This document shows positions 20,562-30,299 of a stretch of 64,000 bases of DNA, in pieces (the first letter of the stretch is position 1; the number at the start of each line of letters is the position of its first letter). Both the position numbers and the translations under genes were made by a program. Source of the DNA: Pseudobacteriovorax antillogorgiicola (GTDB taxonomy: Bacteria > Bdellovibrionota_B > Oligoflexia > Oligoflexales > RGVZ01); assembly GCA_945898195.1 (NCBI GenBank), contig CAMDHM010000006.1:1-64000 (forward strand), read 5' to 3'. The notes beneath the pieces were generated by a model. It saw only the letters and a list, made by a program, of their open reading frames with translations. It searched no databases and was not told the DNA's origin.

Positions 20562-21017
20562 GTGGCACAAAAAACTTTTCGCCAATGTGTGGTTGGTCTT
20601 TTCATAAATGATTCTGGAAAGGTCCTTGTCGGGGAACGCTCAGACGCCCCGGGCTCATGGCAACTGCCTCAGGGTGGGATTGAAAAAGGTGAAAACCCGG
20701 AAGCAGCCTTGCGCCGAGAAATGACTGAAGAACTTGGTAGTGGAGATTTTAAAATCCTCAAGCGTGCTGCAGAAAAGTGCCGATATGAGTTCCCACCAGA
20801 ACTGGAGGCTGCTGTGGCAAAAAAATTTTGCGGCCAAGAACAAACTTGGTTTTTACTGAGATTTGAACCTAATACAGCTCCGAACCTCGGCAAATCAGAT
20901 GGTGAATTTTCGGCGATAAAATGGGTTGACCCAGCGACCACCATTTCCGAAATCATTGTTTGGAAGAAGCTGTGTTATGAGCACGGTTTTCAACAATTAG
21001 GGATCAGAACCCACTAG
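20562..21017 (+). CDS. Nudix hydrolase, RppH-like
   Basis: About 151 residues from a GTG at 20562 preceded by AGAGG; the frame extends upstream to a TTG at 20475 but with no ribosome site and non-conserved residues. The Nudix box GGIEKGENPEAALRREMTEELG is intact. SWQLPQGGIE and the later FLLRFEPN and KWVDP are the pattern of RNA pyrophosphohydrolase/diadenosine tetraphosphate hydrolases. It would remove pyrophosphate from the 5' end of mRNAs or hydrolyse dinucleoside polyphosphates. Confidence 0.85.
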   Translation: MAQKTFRQCVVGLFINDSGKVLVGERSDAPGSWQLPQGGIEKGENPEAALRREMTEELGSGDFKILKRAAEKCRYEFPPELEAAVAKKFCGQEQTWFLLRFEPNTAPNLGKSDGEFSAIKWVDPATTISEIIVWKKLCYEHGFQQLGIRTH

Positions 21018-21046
21018 GCCGCAAGCAAAACGAGGGACTAAAACTT

Positions 21047-21490
21047 ATGCCAAGAATCGCACAATGGAACCTTTTTTTTGGATTTCTCATCATCTGTCTT
21101 GCTGCAGCGGCAGGTGCCCTTGTCGCCAATGACATGTCCAACGAATTTATTAACAGCATTGAAAGCGGTCGAAGCCCTTCTCGTGACTGGATGGCGACCT
21201 TGCAAGGCAGCGCCCACGGCCACTCAAACTTATTTGGCATGCTACACATTGCCTTGGGTCTGACGATGCCCCACGTCCGTCAGAGCCATCGTTCGCGCCT
21301 CTTGATTACATTAGGATTGACCCTTGGCACCATTGCAATGGGGCCACTGATGATCTGGCGTAGCTTCCTGCCACCCGTTCGCCATCTCGAATCAAATGGA
21401 ATTCTGATCGCCATATTTTTATGCTTGGCCCTGATCGCCCTCACAATACATACAGCCGGTCTGTGGCAGTCTTTTAATCGAAGAAATTAA
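21047..21490 (+). CDS. Small four-helix membrane protein
   Basis: 147 residues with about four predicted membrane segments (12-32, 62-78, 85-102, 120-140) and His-rich loops (SAHGHSNLFGMLHIALG) that could bind metal or haem. The ATG at 21047 follows a weak purine-rich stretch. It sits between the Nudix and BtuF-like genes on the same strand with short gaps (29 and 13 bp). No family recognised. Confidence 0.65.
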   Translation: MPRIAQWNLFFGFLIICLAAAAGALVANDMSNEFINSIESGRSPSRDWMATLQGSAHGHSNLFGMLHIALGLTMPHVRQSHRSRLLITLGLTLGTIAMGPLMIWRSFLPPVRHLESNGILIAIFLCLALIALTIHTAGLWQSFNRRN

Positions 21491-21503
21491 AGAAAACTTT
21501 TTT

Positions 21504-22301
21504 ATGAGAATTGTCTCCCTCGTCCCAAGTATAACCGCCACCATTGCTGACCTGGGGCTTGAAACAAGCATCGTGGGTTGTACGAATTTTTGCATTGCTC
21601 CACCAGGCCTTGCCCGGCGGATCACTGTCGTTGGTGGAACAAAGGATCCAGATCTCGACAAAATCATGGCACTGGCTCCAGATCGCATTCTGGTCAACAC
21701 GGAGGAAAACCGCGCCGAAGACATTTTAGCCTGCCGCGCCATTTCTGCTATTCACGAATCCTTTCCAAAATCACCTCATGACGTTCCCGCCATGATCTCT
21801 AGCATCGCAAATTTTGTCGGCGCGATTTCGGCCGGCCAGCTAATGGCAGATCAAACCACCGCGTCAATCGTGGCACTGAAAAAAGCCAGCTCTAAGGTCA
21901 AGGCGAGGGATTCATTTCTTTACTTGATTTGGCGGAAACCATGGATGGCTGTAGGCAGCGATACATACATCAGCCGATTTTTGGAGATCGCGGGACTGAG
22001 CAATGCGTTGTTGGACCTGAGATACCCCCAACTATCAATGGAGGAAATTATCAAACTTTCCCCAAAGATGGTCTTCTTCAGCAGCGAGCCTTGGCCGTTT
22101 AGAAAGCGCGACTACGAAGCCTTCGCATCGGAATGGCAAGGCCTTACCAAGGCACCCCTGCCGAAGCTCCTAAAAATCGACGGCAAAGCCATGTCTTGGC
22201 ACGGCAGTCAAACACAGAGCGCCGCAACATCATTGCGGCTCTGGATTGACGGACATGACGCATCGAAATTCATCCGGCACGCACTGCCAAATGAAAGTTA
22301 A
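21504..22301 (+). CDS. BtuF-like helical-backbone metal/cobalamin-binding protein, cytosolic
   Basis: 265 residues. It begins directly with the class-III binding fold (MRIVSLVPSITATIADLGL, then IVGCTNFC and VGGTKDPDLDKIMALAPDRILV) and lacks any signal peptide, so it is likely cytoplasmic. The rest keeps the two-lobe layout with a long central helix. Related leaderless proteins are annotated as cobalamin-binding or helical-backbone metal receptors with unclear roles. Its end overlaps by 32 bp the 3' end of the convergent response-regulator gene. Confidence 0.8.
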   Translation: MRIVSLVPSITATIADLGLETSIVGCTNFCIAPPGLARRITVVGGTKDPDLDKIMALAPDRILVNTEENRAEDILACRAISAIHESFPKSPHDVPAMISSIANFVGAISAGQLMADQTTASIVALKKASSKVKARDSFLYLIWRKPWMAVGSDTYISRFLEIAGLSNALLDLRYPQLSMEEIIKLSPKMVFFSSEPWPFRKRDYEAFASEWQGLTKAPLPKLLKIDGKAMSWHGSQTQSAATSLRLWIDGHDASKFIRHALPNES

Positions 22302-22842
22302 GTTTTTCCTCAAGGCTTTTTCCCATTGATGTTTTGGCAGCCCTTCGCGGAGAAATCTTTCCGCGCAATAAAGCCCTGAAGTTTTTTCGATCCCGCATAA
22401 TGCTGGCCATTTCTTTGAAAGCCTCACGCAATTTCATTCCGCGGTCAATAAACGAGTGTAGGTCTTCAAATGAGAATGGCTTGCGAAGAAATCCATCTGC
22501 ATCTTCAAGGCAGGCCTTAGTTTGATCGTCATCCAGCAACGCACCGCTCACAATAAGCACCGGAATGGTCGGATCAAAACGCCGAACCTTGGCCATGAGT
22601 TCAAGCCCATCCACCTTTGGCATGCGTATGTCCGTCAATACCAAATCAATTTCCTTTTCCTTTAGTTGTGCCATAGCATGCTTCGCTGATTCAACAACGA
22701 TCACCCTGGAAAAAGATTTGTTCAAATGAATCTTAAAAAATTTCAAGAGCGTATCGTCATCATCAACGACCAAAACGTAGCTGGTACGATCGTATGGACG
22801 GCGCGGCTGAGGTTTCGATATCCGAGTGGTCTTAAGCGTCAT
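22270..22842 (-). CDS. Single-domain response regulator
   Basis: 190 residues. Receiver domain at about 20-145: acidic pocket VVDDDD, phospho-acceptor Asp in LVLTDIRMP, Ser in LIVSGALL and Lys in LRKPFSF. The C-terminal 45 residues are basic and helical, with no recognisable output domain. It is the last gene of the transglycosylase/TPR operon (12 bp after the TPR lipoprotein), which suggests a signalling role for that envelope machine. Confidence 0.85.
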   Translation of the reverse strand: MTLKTTRISKPQPRRPYDRTSYVLVVDDDDTLLKFFKIHLNKSFSRVIVVESAKHAMAQLKEKEIDLVLTDIRMPKVDGLELMAKVRRFDPTIPVLIVSGALLDDDQTKACLEDADGFLRKPFSFEDLHSFIDRGMKLREAFKEMASIMRDRKNFRALLRGKISPRRAAKTSMGKSLEEKLNFHLAVRAG

Positions 22843-22854
22843 AGTCCCGTCCTG

Positions 22855-24051
22855 TTATAAAAGTGAACGCAAGTCGGCGATGTAACTTTCCGCACTAGCA
22901 CGAATCGCAGGCGACGCCTGGTTCATGCTCACAACCTCTTCGAAGAGCCTTAACGCAACATCCGGACGATTCAAATCAAGAGCGTTCAAAACCGCTAAGT
23001 TAAAGCGTGCCGGCGCGCTAACTGGATCGGTCTCCAACACTCGCTCATATGAAGCACGCGCCAGATCCGCCCTACCCGTCCGCCGCAAAACAATTCCACG
23101 CGCCACGAGGGCATCAGTATTCGCAGGATCAATCGCTATGGCGCGATTTAGATCCTCCTCTGCGGCACTCAAATCATTTTCCTTAATTGCGAGGTTCGCC
23201 CGGTTCACGAGCGCCTGGCCAAAACTCGGCGCCATCTCGATTGCACGACCAAAGTGACTGGCCGCCCCTTTGGAGTCCTTCCGACCAAGAGCAATTGCTC
23301 CAAGCAAATTCTCAAGTGCTGCATCATCTTTGCCACGATCCATGGCACGTTTCACAATAAACTCCGCAATAGTGTCTTTCCCATCCCGCAGAAAACTATC
23401 GGCCAGCGCAATATATGCTGGAGTAAAATCAGCATTTCGAGAAATCATTTCCGAAAGAATATTGCGCGCATCCTCTGAACGACCGGTGATAAAATAACCG
23501 TGCGCCAGCAAGAAGCGGTAGCGCAACATGACAGCCGGATTGACCTCCGATTTCCCAGTCACCAGCTCATTAATTTCACCGAGAACCTCAAACAACTTCC
23601 CCGACTCGCGCGTCCTGGCATAGACACCAGCAAGTTCAAGCCACGCCTCCTGATTGACTGGCTGCAGCCGCAAGGCCTCCCGCAGGGAGCCCTCTCCATC
23701 GCGGATTTTTCCAAGAGCCAATTGCATCCGACCTTTTGTTAACAGATCCACAGCTGATAGGTTATCGGTCCAACGCTCCACCCGCAATTCAAGGGAACTT
23801 CTTTCTTCTGGCATGGGTGGACGTTTGAACAACGCTTGCCAGTCAATCGCAGCAAAACCAGGAGATGCGACGAGCGCAGAAACAGGACCCGCCAATTTAG
23901 ATCCATCGCCGGGCCCATTATCACTCAAAGTGCTAACGGGACCCGTCATAATACCCGCGGACTTATGCGCTGTGCAACCTTGCAGGAAGAAAGGCCCAAA
24001 AAGAACAAGGCTCCCGCCGAAGTTCCATATCTTATGTCGTAAATATCTCAT
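22855..24051 (-). CDS. TPR-repeat lipoprotein, possibly GltE-like
   Basis: About 398 residues from the ATG at 24051 with GGAG upstream; an ATG at 24075 is the alternative. Lipobox LQGC at about residue 25. Residues about 110-395 are tandem TPR units (for example LREALRLQPVNQEAWLELAG, HFGRAIEMAPSFGQALVNRA, AEEDLNRAIAIDPANTDALV). It recalls TPR lipoproteins of the Glt/Agl gliding system and of other envelope complexes; the specific match is an inference. Penultimate gene in the operon. Confidence 0.75.
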   Translation of the reverse strand: MRYLRHKIWNFGGSLVLFGPFFLQGCTAHKSAGIMTGPVSTLSDNGPGDGSKLAGPVSALVASPGFAAIDWQALFKRPPMPEERSSLELRVERWTDNLSAVDLLTKGRMQLALGKIRDGEGSLREALRLQPVNQEAWLELAGVYARTRESGKLFEVLGEINELVTGKSEVNPAVMLRYRFLLAHGYFITGRSEDARNILSEMISRNADFTPAYIALADSFLRDGKDTIAEFIVKRAMDRGKDDAALENLLGAIALGRKDSKGAASHFGRAIEMAPSFGQALVNRANLAIKENDLSAAEEDLNRAIAIDPANTDALVARGIVLRRTGRADLARASYERVLETDPVSAPARFNLAVLNALDLNRPDVALRLFEEVVSMNQASPAIRASAESYIADLRSLL

Positions 24052-24062
24052 TCCATACTCCA

Positions 24063-27000
24063 CTACAAATGCCATTGAGCAGGCATGTCCGGCACTGTGC
24101 TCAATGGCACGTGGTCCGAAATGGTGCCACTAACTGCTGATTTATCCTTGGGGTCAAGTTTTAACGCAGCACGAGCCATCCACTCATTACCTCCAAAGAC
24201 CGCAGGATTTTTTCGCTGCGCGCTAAGATTGGCGCTAAAATAATTGCGCGCCAAAGTTTTCATCCTTGCGCTATTTTCGGAAAATTTAACATCTGCCCCA
24301 ACCTTCCCCAGCTTCTCCAGGTCTCCAGCCATTCCCTCGGCAATGACCCCAGCCATGTACCTCGCCATCGGAGCCGTCTCGCGATCACCAGACGCGGCAG
24401 CACGGTCGTATCGAACAAGAACGTCATCAAATATTTTTAGTTTTCTTGTTGCGACGGAGGCCGCGGACGGGTCATTACTGTCCACCCTGATTCCATCGAG
24501 CTTTTTCTGATAATACTGCGCTAAATAGAGATTGACCTTTCCAGCAAGAGGCGCAAAGGAGTCGCCAAGCTGAGACTTATCCTGCTCTATGCGTTTAGCG
24601 AGAATCTCGAGATTATCAATGGCCTGTTGCTCGTCGCCCCGTTCGGCATCGATCCTTCCAAGAAAAAGCTGGCTTTCGTAGCGTTCAGGGAGATCACGGG
24701 AGGCCTTCAACCGATCGGCCGCCAATTTGTGGGCTGCCTTCATAGCTCCAACGTCCATCGCATACTTAATTGCCCGCGAATAGGCCTTCAATTTTTCTTC
24801 CCGACGGTCATCGCGGATGGCAAGGTTTTCTGCAGCATCGGAAGCGCTTCGCATGTCACCCGCTGCGCTAGCCAGTTTCTCCGCGCGTTCCAGGGCCGCC
24901 TTACTTCTACTGTGAGTTGGATACGACTTGGCAAACTCGAGATAACTTTTCGCTGACAAAGCTATCTTAAGCTGAAATTCCTCTGACCGAGCCACGAGAT
25001 AAGCCATGTCCCCCGCAAACTCCCTCATGTTTTCGCGCTTATATTCTTGCGCAACCCGGGATGCCTCCGACCATGCGCCACCAAGTGCGAGAAGATAGGC
25101 ACCATCCCTCAGCAATTTCTCGCGCTGTGGAACCTTGAGATTCTCCGTTGCCGTCTGCACCAGAAGTGTTCCCGCCTCAAGAACCTTTCCGTCTTTGTTC
25201 AAGCGAGTTCCTTCATTCACTGTGGCGGATGACAGGACCCCCTCCATTTCATTGCGCAGAACCGACCCAAGCTCCTTCCAATCCTCAAGGCGAAGAAACT
25301 TTGAAACGACCGACACGACTTCGCTACTTGGTGACAACGCAAGCTCAGCAAAAACAAGCCCTCGGATCGCGAGAGACCTCTGAGGCAACGATGGGGATGA
25401 CACAAGAACTCGCTGCCAGTACTTTTGAGCCTCAGCCAAAAGGCCTTGATCACGACACGCACTGGCTCCAACAAGCATTAGTTCAATACTGCGTTTCTGA
25501 CCTGGAAAGCGGCTATTAAAATCATCGATGCTCTGGCCCAATTGCCTCAGGGCAACCATACTCTCCTGATCATCTACTGGTTTATGGCCAGCAACCGAGG
25601 CTTTTTCAACCGACGCCTTCCAAACCCTCTCTGAGGCCAGAACATCTTGATAGGACGTGATTTCCAATAATCTCCTGTCCAAGGAGTATTCTGATTTCAG
25701 TTCCGCATACCGCCGCCTCGCTTCCGCAAGATTGTTTTGGAAGTAGTAGGAATTGGCAATGCGAAGGCGCCACTCATTTGAATTCTGGTCATTCCCATTT
25801 TCCTCAAGTAGCGTTTCATAAATTGCAGAAGCAATTTTGAAGGAGGCCTGGCCTCCACTTTGAATGCCGTCCTCGTAATAGTAGGCCGCAGCCTTGCGCG
25901 ATGCCTCTGCGCCGAGCTTATCCAGTGCCGCGACGGCTTCAATATTTTCTCGATTGATTGCGCGCCAAAGGCTCCTTCTCGGCAGAAGATCAGATAAATG
26001 TGCACGAACGCTCATCGCCTTCGCCATTTTACCGGTTTGATCGTATGCGTTGGCCGTATGGTCCGCAATCCACGGCAATTCAGCGCAATTGGGAAATTTG
26101 GCAATCAGAAATTCACCAAGTTCTCCCATTGAGTCGAATCTTTTTTCGCTTCCAAGGCGCCGCAGAACGCGAAGCCCTGATTGCGCTCCCACCAAACGAA
26201 GGGTTGGCTGAGCCAAAATCTTGAAGGCTCGCTTCCAATTTCCGGTCTCATAGAGGGCATCGCCCAGTAATTCCGCGGCGTCCTTTTGAATCCCGCGACG
26301 TTCCTGCTCGCCAAATACGTCGATGTGGGGCTGAAGTAGCTCTTCTGCTGCCGCAACGGTTTGATCCAAATCAGCGCTTTTATAAGCTGCCCAACCAATT
26401 CGATACAAGACCTTGACCCTTGCCCGCATAGCCGTGCGACGCATCGCCGGACTCTTTGACAGGGCATCAACAACCACGCGAGCCCGCTGATAATATTTTA
26501 AAGCACCACGAGAATCGGCGTCATCAAAAGCGTGATCCCCAGCCGCAATATTTGCGGCGAGCACCGCTTGGTTCTCCCGCTGACGGGTGGCCAGTGTCTC
26601 CCAGACCCTTTTCGCATCATTTTCGCGCCCAATCTTTTCTAAAAGGACGGCCCGAAGCGCGGCTGCATCATCGCGCAATCCCGCATCGGGATAGGCTTCC
26701 TCGAAATCACGAAGTTCGCTCAGCGCTTCGCGACGAATGCGATCCGCCTCTTCAGCATTGGTCTCTTGTTCAATTGAAGCGATGCGATCCACAATCTGGG
26801 CATAATTCATTATCACATACTGACGGTTGCGAGCGTCTGGAAATTCTTCCATATGCCGCTTGTATTTTGATGCCGCCGACTTCAGAAGGTCGAGCTGTTG
26901 CCGCGTTCGTTCCACTCGTTTCTGACTTTCCTCCCGATCCAGTCGATCATATAACGACCGCAGTTTCGACTGGCCATCAGCGGCAGCCCGGGCCTCGTAT

Positions 27001-27155
27001 TCTTCGAGGGCGGACCAGTAGTCACGATATGCCCGTACACTTGCTGGGTCCGGAACTTCGTCGCTAAATGGTGCTCCAAAAACGGCGCCGAGCTCAGCAA
27101 ATAGAATCAAAATCGCAACATAAGTGACGGTCTTTTTGATCATCATTCTAGCCAT
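24063..27155 (-). CDS. Large exported TPR-repeat protein
   Basis: 1030 residues. Signal peptide (MARMMIKKTVTYVAILILFA to about residue 27). The whole mature part is alpha-helical with many degenerate TPR/HEAT-like repeats (SNEWRLRIANSYYFQNNLAEARRRY, GLLAEAQKYWQRVL, KSYLEFAKSYPTHSRSKAALERA). It overlaps the preceding gene by 13 bp and the following lipoprotein nearly abuts it. The size and place next to a TPR lipoprotein are like the GltD-type periplasmic protein of the focal-adhesion motility complex, but no diagnostic motif is known to me. Confidence 0.75.
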   Translation of the reverse strand: MARMMIKKTVTYVAILILFAELGAVFGAPFSDEVPDPASVRAYRDYWSALEEYEARAAADGQSKLRSLYDRLDREESQKRVERTRQQLDLLKSAASKYKRHMEEFPDARNRQYVIMNYAQIVDRIASIEQETNAEEADRIRREALSELRDFEEAYPDAGLRDDAAALRAVLLEKIGRENDAKRVWETLATRQRENQAVLAANIAAGDHAFDDADSRGALKYYQRARVVVDALSKSPAMRRTAMRARVKVLYRIGWAAYKSADLDQTVAAAEELLQPHIDVFGEQERRGIQKDAAELLGDALYETGNWKRAFKILAQPTLRLVGAQSGLRVLRRLGSEKRFDSMGELGEFLIAKFPNCAELPWIADHTANAYDQTGKMAKAMSVRAHLSDLLPRRSLWRAINRENIEAVAALDKLGAEASRKAAAYYYEDGIQSGGQASFKIASAIYETLLEENGNDQNSNEWRLRIANSYYFQNNLAEARRRYAELKSEYSLDRRLLEITSYQDVLASERVWKASVEKASVAGHKPVDDQESMVALRQLGQSIDDFNSRFPGQKRSIELMLVGASACRDQGLLAEAQKYWQRVLVSSPSLPQRSLAIRGLVFAELALSPSSEVVSVVSKFLRLEDWKELGSVLRNEMEGVLSSATVNEGTRLNKDGKVLEAGTLLVQTATENLKVPQREKLLRDGAYLLALGGAWSEASRVAQEYKRENMREFAGDMAYLVARSEEFQLKIALSAKSYLEFAKSYPTHSRSKAALERAEKLASAAGDMRSASDAAENLAIRDDRREEKLKAYSRAIKYAMDVGAMKAAHKLAADRLKASRDLPERYESQLFLGRIDAERGDEQQAIDNLEILAKRIEQDKSQLGDSFAPLAGKVNLYLAQYYQKKLDGIRVDSNDPSAASVATRKLKIFDDVLVRYDRAAASGDRETAPMARYMAGVIAEGMAGDLEKLGKVGADVKFSENSARMKTLARNYFSANLSAQRKNPAVFGGNEWMARAALKLDPKDKSAVSGTISDHVPLSTVPDMPAQWHL

Positions 27156-29488
27156 GTTGTGGTGCCCCCGACCTGCATATTCAAAACCTCATCCCGGGCC
27201 GACTGACGAGCCGCGTCAAAACGTAGCTGCTCTTTTTGTGCATCAACACGAACCGTCTCGGATCTCATGGCGTCGATATCAGCGCTCCATTGATCGAGTT
27301 TTCCAACCCGTTCTGACACGCTTTGACTAACGGCATCAATAATGGCGCTCCTCCTTGTGCCGACCCAAAGTGCGAGGCGATTTTTTACGGACATAATTTG
27401 ATCTTGTGCTTTCGATGCTTCGCCATCTCTTTGCCACAATTCGCCTACCGTATGTCCAAGTTCTGATTTCATATTTTTGTCCAACTGAACAAGCTGCTGG
27501 TAGGAATCCTTTGCCACCTGCTTCCACAAACGCCATGCCCTTTCAAAGTCCTCAAATAAAAGGCGCTCAGCCGTATCTGCAGCATCATTTCGAGCCTCGC
27601 GCAGCAAAGACTCCTCATCAAAAAGGGCCATCGAGTAAAAGCCCATCAATCGGCGCAGATGCCGGTGAGTTCCTGTTTCTGCCAAGTTTTCGATTTGTTG
27701 CGAGCGCACGAGCTCCATTGTCCTATAGATTTTTCCTTGTAATGCCAGCACCTGGGCGGTGAAGTCTTTTGATACTGGGACGGCCTTGTTGTTTCCGTTT
27801 CCAATGTTTTCCAGGTATCTAATTCCCGCAAGGCTGGCATCCGTCGCCGTTAGTCGATTATTAATTCCAGCAAGGCGATTTGTATCATCAAAAAGATCAG
27901 CAGACCGTCTCCAGCCCTCACTCCTAGCAAGTGTCTGCGGATACTTCCCGAGTAATCCATTCCGCCGATTTTCGGAGGCGATCAGCTGCTGTCGTTCCGC
28001 TGGCTTTAATCGCGGCATAAGGAGATTGCGCTCCAGACCAACCAAACGGTGCCCAGCATCAAGATGTCTTTTAACCAATATTTCGAGTGCCCTCGTCGTA
28101 TTGATCCACGACGGATTGATTTGCGACATGTTAGCTCGACCGAGGGTGAAAAATAGCTGCCTAATGTCACCCCGATCATCCTCAAGGCTCTCAGCTTGTT
28201 TGTCCAAGAGCTGTGACATCTGGTGGGCCTGCTCAATCTCCTCAGGCGCATCCATCAGGCCGATGTTCTTCATATAAATTCGATCGACCCCCGACGCTTC
28301 CACGGGTTTAGCACCAGCAAGTTCCTTTGTTGTGAAATCAAGTATTTCCTTATAGACCCCCCTTTGACTGGCAATCGCAAGTTGCGCGCCAGTCCAATCA
28401 CCAGCTTTTAATGCGAGCCAGGCATCCATTCGGGACAACTTCATGCGAGCATCGGCATCCGATGACCCATACTGTTTTTTGAAGATCGCAACTTGATTTT
28501 GCGCGTCCCCAATACGACCAAGATCGATGAGAACGTAGACACTTTCAAACAAGGCGTCCCGGTACGACGGCGAAAACTCGTCAATGGTTGAATAGGTTCC
28601 GGCGGCTAAATCAACTACGCCCTTACGGACTTGAACTCTGGCCAGGGCCAGGCGCGCACGATCGCGTTTTTCAGTGTATTTTGACCCAAAAACCGCAATC
28701 GATGCCTTCAATGCAGAAATTGACGAATCAAGTTTTTCATTTGCCGCGTAAATTATTCCATTGAGATATAAGACGTCGCCATCAAGTGGTGCCGGAGCGC
28801 CATCTAAAGCCGGATCATGAAGAAACCTTTGCGCAAGTTCAAGGTCACCAGCTGACCCGGCGGCGCGCGCAGCCAGGACAAGTACATTCATTTTCGCCAC
28901 ACGGGGCATACTGACGCCCGTGATCGCAGCGAAAAGCTGACGTAATTCAACCCTCGCTGCCTTTCCAGTCTTCTTCATCAGGCGGGAAACGAGGCGCAGA
29001 ACGTCAACCAAATCATCGTGATTTGCCGCATCCTGGTTTTGGGAAATGAATGTTCCGACGTACCTCAGCGCGGCACGCATTGATTTTTCTGAAACACCTG
29101 CCTTCTCGTAACTGAACGCCAACTGCCTTTGTGCGACCAAGAACCTTTGTGGCTCTCCAGTTTGAACCAAATTGAGGTAGCGGCTTAATTCGCGAATATT
29201 CGAGAGATGATCACCACTTTCAAGAAAAGCCTGGGATGCCCGCCATGCACGCTCGGCGGCAATTTTTCGAGGACCTATTACTGGCTGATCTGAAATTCTT
29301 GGTAAGCTGCGAATCGCCTGACCAGTCTGTTCGACCTCCGTGTGTATTTTTCGAATTTCCGATTCTGGCGATCCAAGCTTAAAGCTATCCTCCGCCATAG
29401 CAGTGCCCGATACGCCTGAAAAAAACAAAGCGACGATCGTACCCTTAGGACAAAGATACCGCCCATATTTAATCAGCCGCCATGTCAC
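27143..29488 (-). CDS. Exported helical-repeat/coiled-coil protein
   Basis: 781 residues, GTG start overlapping the stop of the previous gene (GTGA). Signal peptide MTWRLIKYGRYLCPKGTIVA to about AMA33. The first 500 residues are TPR-like helices (AERAWRASQAFLESGDHLSN, YLNGIIYAANEKLDSSISALK); the last 200 are long charged helices likely to form a coiled coil (ERVGKLDQWSADIDAMRSET). No catalytic motif. Translational coupling to its neighbours points to one complex. Confidence 0.72.
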   Translation of the reverse strand: MTWRLIKYGRYLCPKGTIVALFFSGVSGTAMAEDSFKLGSPESEIRKIHTEVEQTGQAIRSLPRISDQPVIGPRKIAAERAWRASQAFLESGDHLSNIRELSRYLNLVQTGEPQRFLVAQRQLAFSYEKAGVSEKSMRAALRYVGTFISQNQDAANHDDLVDVLRLVSRLMKKTGKAARVELRQLFAAITGVSMPRVAKMNVLVLAARAAGSAGDLELAQRFLHDPALDGAPAPLDGDVLYLNGIIYAANEKLDSSISALKASIAVFGSKYTEKRDRARLALARVQVRKGVVDLAAGTYSTIDEFSPSYRDALFESVYVLIDLGRIGDAQNQVAIFKKQYGSSDADARMKLSRMDAWLALKAGDWTGAQLAIASQRGVYKEILDFTTKELAGAKPVEASGVDRIYMKNIGLMDAPEEIEQAHQMSQLLDKQAESLEDDRGDIRQLFFTLGRANMSQINPSWINTTRALEILVKRHLDAGHRLVGLERNLLMPRLKPAERQQLIASENRRNGLLGKYPQTLARSEGWRRSADLFDDTNRLAGINNRLTATDASLAGIRYLENIGNGNNKAVPVSKDFTAQVLALQGKIYRTMELVRSQQIENLAETGTHRHLRRLMGFYSMALFDEESLLREARNDAADTAERLLFEDFERAWRLWKQVAKDSYQQLVQLDKNMKSELGHTVGELWQRDGEASKAQDQIMSVKNRLALWVGTRRSAIIDAVSQSVSERVGKLDQWSADIDAMRSETVRVDAQKEQLRFDAARQSARDEVLNMQVGGTTTWLE

Positions 29489-30273
29489 AGTTTCACCCCG
29501 CTATTTGCCGGGGTTTCCGAGTTACCCATGGTGATGCTGCCCTTGGAATCAGGGCGGACCGGGGCATCGATCAGAAGGTTAATCGTGCGACGTTCTTTGC
29601 CGTCAGGAATTGAGAATTCAAAATCCTTCTCCATGCGCCGAGTTACATCCGCTGATACAGGGACATTTCCACCCTCGCGCACCAATACCGCGGCTTCGAT
29701 CGCAAGCTTGTGTGTTCCTGGTGGCACGGGACCCGCGAATAGCGGAAGTTTTAACTGTGGCATCCACAGTCCACCAGCATCTGCCGCCCGATAGACTTCG
29801 ACGCCATCGATCTTCACAACAAGGGTTTTTAAGGTGGCCTTATCGGCCCCTCGAAACTCTGCATCCATCTGGATGAAGTTGTCTACCCTAGCGTCCTCTA
29901 TCACTTTCAGACGAGCTTTTTGAACATCCGCATGGAGTCGTTCCACTTGCACCTCGAGGCCTGCGACTGCCTCACCAAGCCCCTTGATCACCACGGCGGA
30001 CTCGTCACCGACAGATCCATCCGGCTGTTTCCCGGAAATATCCTGTGCAAACTTGTAGGTTGCAGACGCTTTAGGCAGCTTCGAGTCTTTTGTGGCAGGT
30101 TCCATCTTCTCGCCGAACGTGAGACCACCTGCCTCGTTATCCGTCAGCTTCTTTTCAAGGCGATCAAGAATAGATTCTACCTCAATTGTATTGCTGTCTT
30201 TTCCCCGCGCCGATGCGGCCATTAGCATCATCACGAACGACGCCATTCCGGTGACGAGGTGCTTCTTGTTCAT
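29485..30273 (-). CDS. Exported protein with beta-sandwich domain
   Basis: About 262 residues from the ATG at 30273 with CAGGAGCG upstream; an open frame continues upstream into the transglycosylase gene but is not needed. Signal peptide to about ARG23. A coiled-coil stretch follows (GLGEAVAGLEVQVERLHADVQKARLKV), then a beta-rich domain (VDGVEVYRA, PPGTHKLAIEA, ERRTINLLIDAP) resembling conserved periplasmic proteins near Glt-type TPR genes in deltaproteobacteria. Ends with a 4-bp overlap with the next gene. Confidence 0.72.
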   Translation of the reverse strand: MNKKHLVTGMASFVMMLMAASARGKDSNTIEVESILDRLEKKLTDNEAGGLTFGEKMEPATKDSKLPKASATYKFAQDISGKQPDGSVGDESAVVIKGLGEAVAGLEVQVERLHADVQKARLKVIEDARVDNFIQMDAEFRGADKATLKTLVVKIDGVEVYRAADAGGLWMPQLKLPLFAGPVPPGTHKLAIEAAVLVREGGNVPVSADVTRRMEKDFEFSIPDGKERRTINLLIDAPVRPDSKGSITMGNSETPANSGVKL

Positions 30274-30299
30274 TTTACGCTCCTGTTCCAGAATTAAAT